Below are positions 14,883-16,193 of a stretch of DNA of 16,193 bases, piece after piece; positions within the stretch are counted from its first letter, which is position 1, and every line of letters starts with the position of its first letter. The stretch comes from Chloroflexota bacterium. GTDB lineage: Bacteria > Chloroflexota > Limnocylindria > Limnocylindrales > CSP1-4. The position numbers and the translations under genes were made by a program. Under the pieces are notes generated by a model. That model was not told where the DNA came from. It did not search any database and saw only the letters and a list, made by a program, of their open reading frames with translations. The stretch covers positions 1 to 16,193 of the forward strand of contig DAIDTV010000008.1 in assembly GCA_027457005.1 (NCBI GenBank), written 5' to 3'.

Positions 14883-14916
14883 CGTCCGGATGTTGACGCG
14901 TCCCCACATCCGGACG
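14883..14916 (+). promoter_or_regulatory. Perfect 11-bp inverted repeat in the lipoprotein leader (hairpin or operator)
   Basis: CGTCCGGATGT (14883-14893) and ACATCCGGACG (14906-14916) are exact reverse complements around a 12-nt loop. A third half-site, CCGGACG, lies at 14861-14867 just upstream of the -10, so the element may be read at DNA level as three alternating repressor half-sites, or at RNA level as a 5'-terminal stem-loop. No riboswitch family was recognised. Confidence 0.55.
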
Positions 14917-14927
14917 AGAGTCGACGC

Positions 14928-14941
14928 GTGCCCGCGGGCAC
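14928..14941. repeat. Perfect 14-bp palindrome just upstream of the lipoprotein ribosome-binding site
   Basis: GTGCCCGCGGGCAC is a perfect palindrome ending 4 nt before AGGAGG (14946-14951). GACGCGT overlaps its left edge (14923-14929) and also occurs in the loop of the preceding hairpin (14895-14901). In RNA it could pair with itself or between transcripts and affect access to the Shine-Dalgarno. Confidence 0.4.
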
Positions 14942-14956
14942 AGGCAGGAGGACGCA

Positions 14957-16018
14957 ATGGGCGGTTCCCCGGGGGGTTCGACGGAACGGATTCGCTCGGG
15001 CGGACTGCGCAGGTTCGTCATTGCGGCCGCAGCGGCCGCGCTCGTGGCGAGCGGATGTGGCTCCCTCTCTGTGCAGGCCCAGGCCGTGCCCGCCAACCCC
15101 TTGGCCAACGAGGTGGCCGTCGTCGGTGCCGACGTGCCGCTGTCCGCTCCCGTCGCGCCACCCTGGCAGGTCGCCTGGGTCACCCCGTCCGTGCAGCTGA
15201 CGGGCCTCGCCGTGTTCAACGCGAACAGCGTCTGGGTCGCCGGATCGGACGGCGTCGTGTACGCGTGGGACGGCACCGGCTGGCACGTACGGCGCGTGGA
15301 CGACGACATCATCCGGATGGCGGCCGTGTCGCCCACCGCCGCATGGGTGGCCAGCGACGACGGGATCCGCCACTGGAACGGCTCGAAGTGGACGCTCACC
15401 AGCCACGACGGCACCGTCCTTGCGCTGGCCGCGGCCGATGGACGGCATGCGTGGGCGGCGACGGCAGCCGGCATCCGGGCCTGGGACGGGAGCGGGTGGC
15501 CGCTGGCGTATCCGGACGATGGAACTCGCTTCACGGGGATCGCGGCGCTGGATGCCACGCACGCATGGGCGGTGGGAACGGCGCCCGACGGGTCCGGTGT
15601 GGTGGTGGCGTGGGACGGGTCGCGGTGGACCCTCCAGGCGACGATGCCCGAGCCGCTGTCCGCGGTCTACGCCTCCGACGCCATGAACGCATGGGCGGTG
15701 AGCCCGGAGGGGTCCATCTACGCGTGGGACGGCACCGCGTGGAGCCTGGCGGTGGACCTGCACCTGGCGCTCAACGGCGTGGCAGGCACCGACGGCTCGC
15801 ACGTCTGGGTCACGGCAGAGTCCGGCCAGGTGCTGTTCCATGACGGCGCCACCTGGCACGTGCAGTACCAGGCGCCCACGACCGTTTCCGCCGTCGTCGC
15901 CGCCGATCCCACCGACGTCTGGGCGATCGGCTTCGACACCGTCTACACCACGGTCGCCTCGGCCGCGGACTCGGCATCCTCGGCGTCTTCGGGGACCTCG
16001 AGCGCCCCCGGCTTCTGA
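14957..16018 (+). CDS. Predicted secreted lipoprotein with a seven-repeat WDG beta-propeller
   Basis: A 353-aa protein with a basic N-terminus, a hydrophobic Ala/Val segment (about 20-33) and a lipobox-like VASGC (Cys34), so probably anchored outside the membrane. From about residue 79 it consists of repeats of the form hydrophobic-x-x-A ... W-A/V-V ... G-x-hydrophobic-x-x-W-D-G-x-x-W. The first Trp of each repeat is at 93, 130, 166, 204, 246, 284 and 322, a period of 36-42. The last repeat lacks its final WDG-W strand, while a stray Trp-rich strand (PPWQVAWV, 68-75) precedes the first, as if to close the ring. This predicts a seven-bladed beta-propeller without an enzymatic motif, perhaps for binding. 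The C-terminal 18 residues are Ser/Ala-rich. The start is secure: AGGAGG lies 5 nt before the ATG. No specific family name is assigned. Confidence 0.85.
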   Translation: MGGSPGGSTERIRSGGLRRFVIAAAAAALVASGCGSLSVQAQAVPANPLANEVAVVGADVPLSAPVAPPWQVAWVTPSVQLTGLAVFNANSVWVAGSDGVVYAWDGTGWHVRRVDDDIIRMAAVSPTAAWVASDDGIRHWNGSKWTLTSHDGTVLALAAADGRHAWAATAAGIRAWDGSGWPLAYPDDGTRFTGIAALDATHAWAVGTAPDGSGVVVAWDGSRWTLQATMPEPLSAVYASDAMNAWAVSPEGSIYAWDGTAWSLAVDLHLALNGVAGTDGSHVWVTAESGQVLFHDGATWHVQYQAPTTVSAVVAADPTDVWAIGFDTVYTTVASAADSASSASSGTSSAPGF

Positions 16019-16032
16019 CGGGCCGCCGCTCC

Positions 16033-16068
16033 AGGACGCGACGAGACCGCAGGACGCGACGAGACCGC
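16033..16068. repeat. Two perfect tandem copies of an 18-bp unit
   Basis: AGGACGCGACGAGACCGC occurs at 16033-16050 and again, directly abutting, at 16051-16068, just after the lipoprotein stop. The unit length is a multiple of three but no accepted gene covers it. Probably a recent slippage duplication. Confidence 0.8.
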
Positions 16069-16110
16069 GCCGCGCCTGCGGCACGCGGACGCGCCCGCGC
16101 CGCCGTGCTG

Positions 16111-16193
16111 ATGGGCGAAGTGGTAGGCCCCGCCGCGCCCCGCGACGGCGCCGGTCAGCGCGAGGCGTTCCGCGCCTTCATGGTGTCCCATCG
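16111..16193 (+). CDS. Possible 5' fragment of an unidentified gene running off the window
   Basis: From ATG 16111 (or GTG 16105 in the same frame) an open frame of at least 27 codons reaches the right edge. It has strongly GC-biased third positions like its neighbours and reads into REAFRAFMVSH, which looks like an amphipathic helix. No Shine-Dalgarno is visible. The fragment is too short to assign a family; an 82-codon frame on the opposite strand covers the same bases but overlaps the lipoprotein 3' end. Confidence 0.3.
   Translation, partial: MGEVVGPAAPRDGAGQREAFRAFMVSH

Noticed and set aside
15943..16191. 82-codon minus-strand frame at the right edge
   Set aside because: Overlaps the 3' end of the lipoprotein gene, covers the 18-bp tandem repeat and shows no recognisable motif; the plus-strand frame at 16111 is more gene-like.
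1..16193. CRISPR arrays, insertion sequences, integrases, phage genes, rRNA or tRNA
   Set aside because: No regularly spaced repeats, transposase or integrase motifs, terminal inverted repeats, or conserved RNA segments were seen on either strand.

Overview
This is a GC-rich (about 70% G+C by eye), gene-dense stretch of chromosome with no RNA genes, insertion sequences, CRISPR or phage signatures. The organism is probably an actinobacterium or a member of a nearby GC-rich lineage such as Chloroflexota (Limnocylindria-like) or Dormibacterota. The evidence is an actinobacterial-type cytochrome bc1 (diheme QcrC, three-helix QcrA, single-chain QcrB), an actinobacterial-type CtaF subunit IV, an adenosine deaminase with the actinobacterial NTDN motif, a Ddn-like F420-type oxidoreductase, and frequent GTG starts. 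This is inference; no marker gene is present to settle it.

Layout. 1-3008 (+): a large soluble PAS-PAS-GAF-GAF-PAS histidine kinase without a partner regulator. 9341-2965 (-): one respiratory operon in transcription order qcrC-qcrA-qcrB-ctaC-ctaD-ctaF, encoding the menaquinol:cytochrome c reductase and the aa3-type oxidase as consecutive, translationally coupled genes. Four junctions are 4-nt ATGA/GTGA overlaps and the last is a 3-nt gap. 11286-9569 (-): an ABC exporter (ATPase plus membrane permease, again ATGA-coupled). 11585-12655 (+): adenosine deaminase. 13147-12707 (-): a small Ddn/DUF385 oxidoreductase. 13275-14633 (+): a PLP-dependent class III aminotransferase. 14957-16018 (+): a secreted lipoprotein predicted to be a seven-bladed beta-propeller, behind a structured, locally AT-rich leader. 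At the right edge another plus-strand gene may begin.

How the genes work together. QcrCAB oxidises menaquinol and passes electrons through the two c-type hemes of QcrC directly to CuA of CtaC. CtaD then reduces oxygen. Gene order and coupling fit an obligate bc1-aa3 supercomplex without soluble cytochrome c. Subunit III (CtaE) is absent from the window. The kinase runs tail to tail into the operon and overlaps the ctaF end by 44 bp. The remaining genes (ABC exporter, deaminase, oxidoreductase, aminotransferase, lipoprotein) show no obvious shared pathway.

The points most worth following up are: the coordinated loss of two canonical Mg2+-site residues in both oxidase subunits I and II; the all-in-one respiratory operon lacking ctaE; the inverted-repeat leader and seven-repeat propeller of the lipoprotein; a 22-bp dyad between the ABC exporter and add; and a five-codon leader ORF stop-start coupled to the aminotransferase. 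I found no convincing wholly new system in the window.
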